Assembly: GCF_048128805.1 (NCBI RefSeq)
Contig: NC_136005.1
Coordinates: 17,882,260-17,946,259 of the forward strand
Length of the DNA: 64,000 bases
Direction: 5' to 3'
Source: Centroberyx gerrardi
Taxonomy: Eukaryota > Chordata > Actinopteri > Beryciformes > Berycidae
In this document: one piece after another, positions 61,747 through 64,000 of the stretch
Position numbering within the stretch: the first letter of the stretch is position 1
How the letters are laid out: each line of letters starts with the position of its first letter
Notes under the pieces: model-generated
Seen by the model: the letters and a program-made list of their open reading frames with translations, nothing else
Databases searched by the model: none
What the model was told of the DNA's origin: nothing
Made by a program: the position numbers and the translations under genes

Positions 61747-64000
61747 GTAAGTTGACTTATGTAGAGGATGGCTTTCTATTAAGATGGCACTTTGGATTTG
61801 TTAGGATTTAATGAACAACATGATATTTAATGTGTCAAATAATATATGACTGTTGTCATGTGAAAACCTTGCAATTCCAATTTTGGTGATTTTGATGTTT
61901 TCATTTCAATCAACCGATTACTTGGTCCTCTATGGGTTGAGAAAATTCTACCATCCTTGGGCTTATAACACCCTTTAAAAAACACTGGATAAAGTCTCAA
62001 ATACATGGTGTTCAAGCTGAAAACAAGGCTGCTTCTCTTGGCTCCTGAAAAGTTGACATTTTGGAGATGTGAGGTTTTCACCTGACAGAGATGATATATT
62101 ATTGACTATGTTCACATCAACATTCCCACATAGTCATATTCAATAGTATGGCAATGGCATAAGCTTTGTTTGGAATTTATGTCATTATTCCCAGGTAATC
62201 ATATAGCAGCTACTATATCTGTGACAGTAATCCTGACTGTCTTTGACTATGCAAAATGACTGTATTGCTTTCAGACATTTGACTTAGAATTACACAAGGA
62301 TTTTGGTTTAGGATTAGGTTTATTGCCATTATTAGATTGTTGTCAGTCTCATCGTGTCTTATTATGCTGGGGATGGACTACAAGACCTCTAAAATCCTAG
62401 GAGATGGTAAAAGTCTTTTCTCTCTATATTCAACTTTTTTTTTCAAAGAATTTCTTGCGATGGCGTCAGAAAGGTATGCAAATTACATGACCCAGATCTG
62501 TAGCCATCCCAGAAACAGCCAGCCTCAACTCGCACAATCCTGTTTTCATGAGATGGTCAGAATCAAAGTTCAGAGTTGGATAGGCAAGAATTATTAGGCT
62601 GAATCTGTTGCAGTAATCAGAAAGAACCTTGTGATTGTAGAGGACACACACCTGATCACTTAGACATTTCTGTAAACACCAGCAGCATTCGGCTTCTTTG
62701 CTCACAGAGAATTCATATTTTTCCTATGTTTTTCCCATGTTCATGAATTTTTGGTGGCAAGTCAAAGCAGATAGATGTAGCGTATAATTATCTGGTAAGC
62801 TAGTGGAGATTGGAAGTTGTGAAAACAAACCATGTTATTAGTAATTATGAGGGCTTTGATGAATATGATGGACTTAAAAAGTTTGGGAGACATGAGATTG
62901 AGTCATTAACCCTCACATACTATAAAATGGTCTGTGCAGCAAGCTGTCTGCTCTCACCTCCCCAAAATTTGTTGCAACTGGTCTGGATTCACCCTGATTA
63001 TGAAAATTAGTTGGGATCGCCAATTGAGTGTTAAATTGGGGTAGATGTGTCATGTGTTGTCAGTATTTGAGCTCTCCTTAGTCCAGAAGGCCGCACAGCC
63101 TTAGTGTTGCATGTCTGGTCTGGTGTCATGTTTGAGTTTACATGTTGTTGACATTTGAGAGTTAGATCCTTGAAAGCAAGAGTTGGCTCTCCACCAGTAT
63201 TTCTTAGTGAAGCAATGTTGTGCATGAATGTGTACCACCAGGCTGATGATCTTTATTTACACCAGATGGATACTTGAAGCAGTGGGAGCTGAGAGACGAA
63301 GAGGCATTTCTGACCTTCATTTTCCACCTATATTTGATATTTTTTGGTTGGACTTTATTTTCTTACAGCACATTTTTACCGTTTGGAGAATGGTTCCAGA
63401 AAGGATAGGCTACAAAATACTGAATATGGATAGAATTTCAGTATTTTTGATGGATATGTGGGTCTGTGTGACAACTACAGATTTACAACAGTAAAACTGG
63501 ACTCTAAACTCGTTGTATTGCACTGATTGGATTCCATAATTGTGTGAAACAGCCTCATTCCTGAGCACGGCAAAAGAGAAGACCTCTGAACTGATTATTA
63601 TTTTTTAGCAGATTTACGTAAGAAGGACTTTTTCATTCTGAAATTGAATGGCAGAGCTCTTGGTAGAAGGAGTAACGGTATGCAACAGCTAAATACTAGT
63701 GAAACTGATTTGGAAACTTAACGGGTTTGATTATTTCTACAGTATAGTGTTTAAGTATAAGAGACTAATAACTTGAGTTGTGATGTGACTAAAAGTCAAA
63801 CAGTTTGAAGAATCTCAAACTTGATGCGGATGGAAATTTCTAGGTTTGGGCTTTTATTTTTAAACATTTGTAGAAAAGTAGCAACATTCTCTTTGTGACA
63901 GGAAGCTATGGGATTATAGGAAATGTGGTCATGTTGAAAAACACCAGCACTAACAATACCACTAGTATGAGATAGAAGCTGCCAGTTGTCTTGACTATGG
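61747..64000 (+). other. herc2: herc2 intron 2 (to window edge)
   Basis: No exon continuing the HERC2 N-terminus (expected residues similar to LAFTRDGLCGLWNE) is visible, so the rest of the window is read as intron. No repeat with clear boundaries was recognised in it. Confidence 0.6.

Overview
The window is a piece of a teleost fish chromosome. Evidence is vertebrate split genes with GT-AG introns, AT-rich introns carrying fish-type LINE, SINE and DNA-transposon debris, and protein sequences that read as fish orthologues of human genes. I traced exons by hand from reading frame, splice sites and remembered family sequences; no alignment was run. All exon joins given here keep frame.

Layout, left to right: 1-5022 shows no convincing exon and carries an interspersed repeat and a possible MITE. 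chst7 (minus, single coding exon, 5023-6279) stands head-to-head with tubgcp5 (plus, 23 coding exons, 7127-18315). cyfip1 follows (plus, 30 coding exons, 28488-50989, probable leader exon ending at 20034). A fibronectin III membrane-protein gene of the FNDC9 family lies antisense inside cyfip1 intron 22 (43704-44339, probable leader exon near 46373-46620). nipa2 (minus, 51996-54228) and nipa1 (minus, 56464-59473) come next, and the first coding exon of herc2 (plus, 61675-61746) starts the following gene, which runs off the right edge.

The order and strands tubgcp5(+) cyfip1(+) nipa2(-) nipa1(-) match the human 15q11.2 BP1-BP2 block, and herc2 is the human 15q13.1 neighbour. chst7, X-linked in human, is the unexpected left neighbour. 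These genes share no pathway: gamma-tubulin ring complex (tubgcp5), WAVE complex and translational control (cyfip1), Mg2+ transport (nipa1/2), ubiquitin ligation (herc2), glycan sulfation (chst7).

The most interesting points are the FNDC9-family gene nested in cyfip1 (human FNDC9 is nested in the paralogue CYFIP2), a LINE 3' tail that supplies the splice acceptor of tubgcp5 exon 16, a GC-AG intron in tubgcp5, dense AACGTT/GCTAGC palindromic motifs beside several transcription starts, and a 2.4 kb inverted-repeat transposon with a decayed Myb/SANT-type gene inside it.
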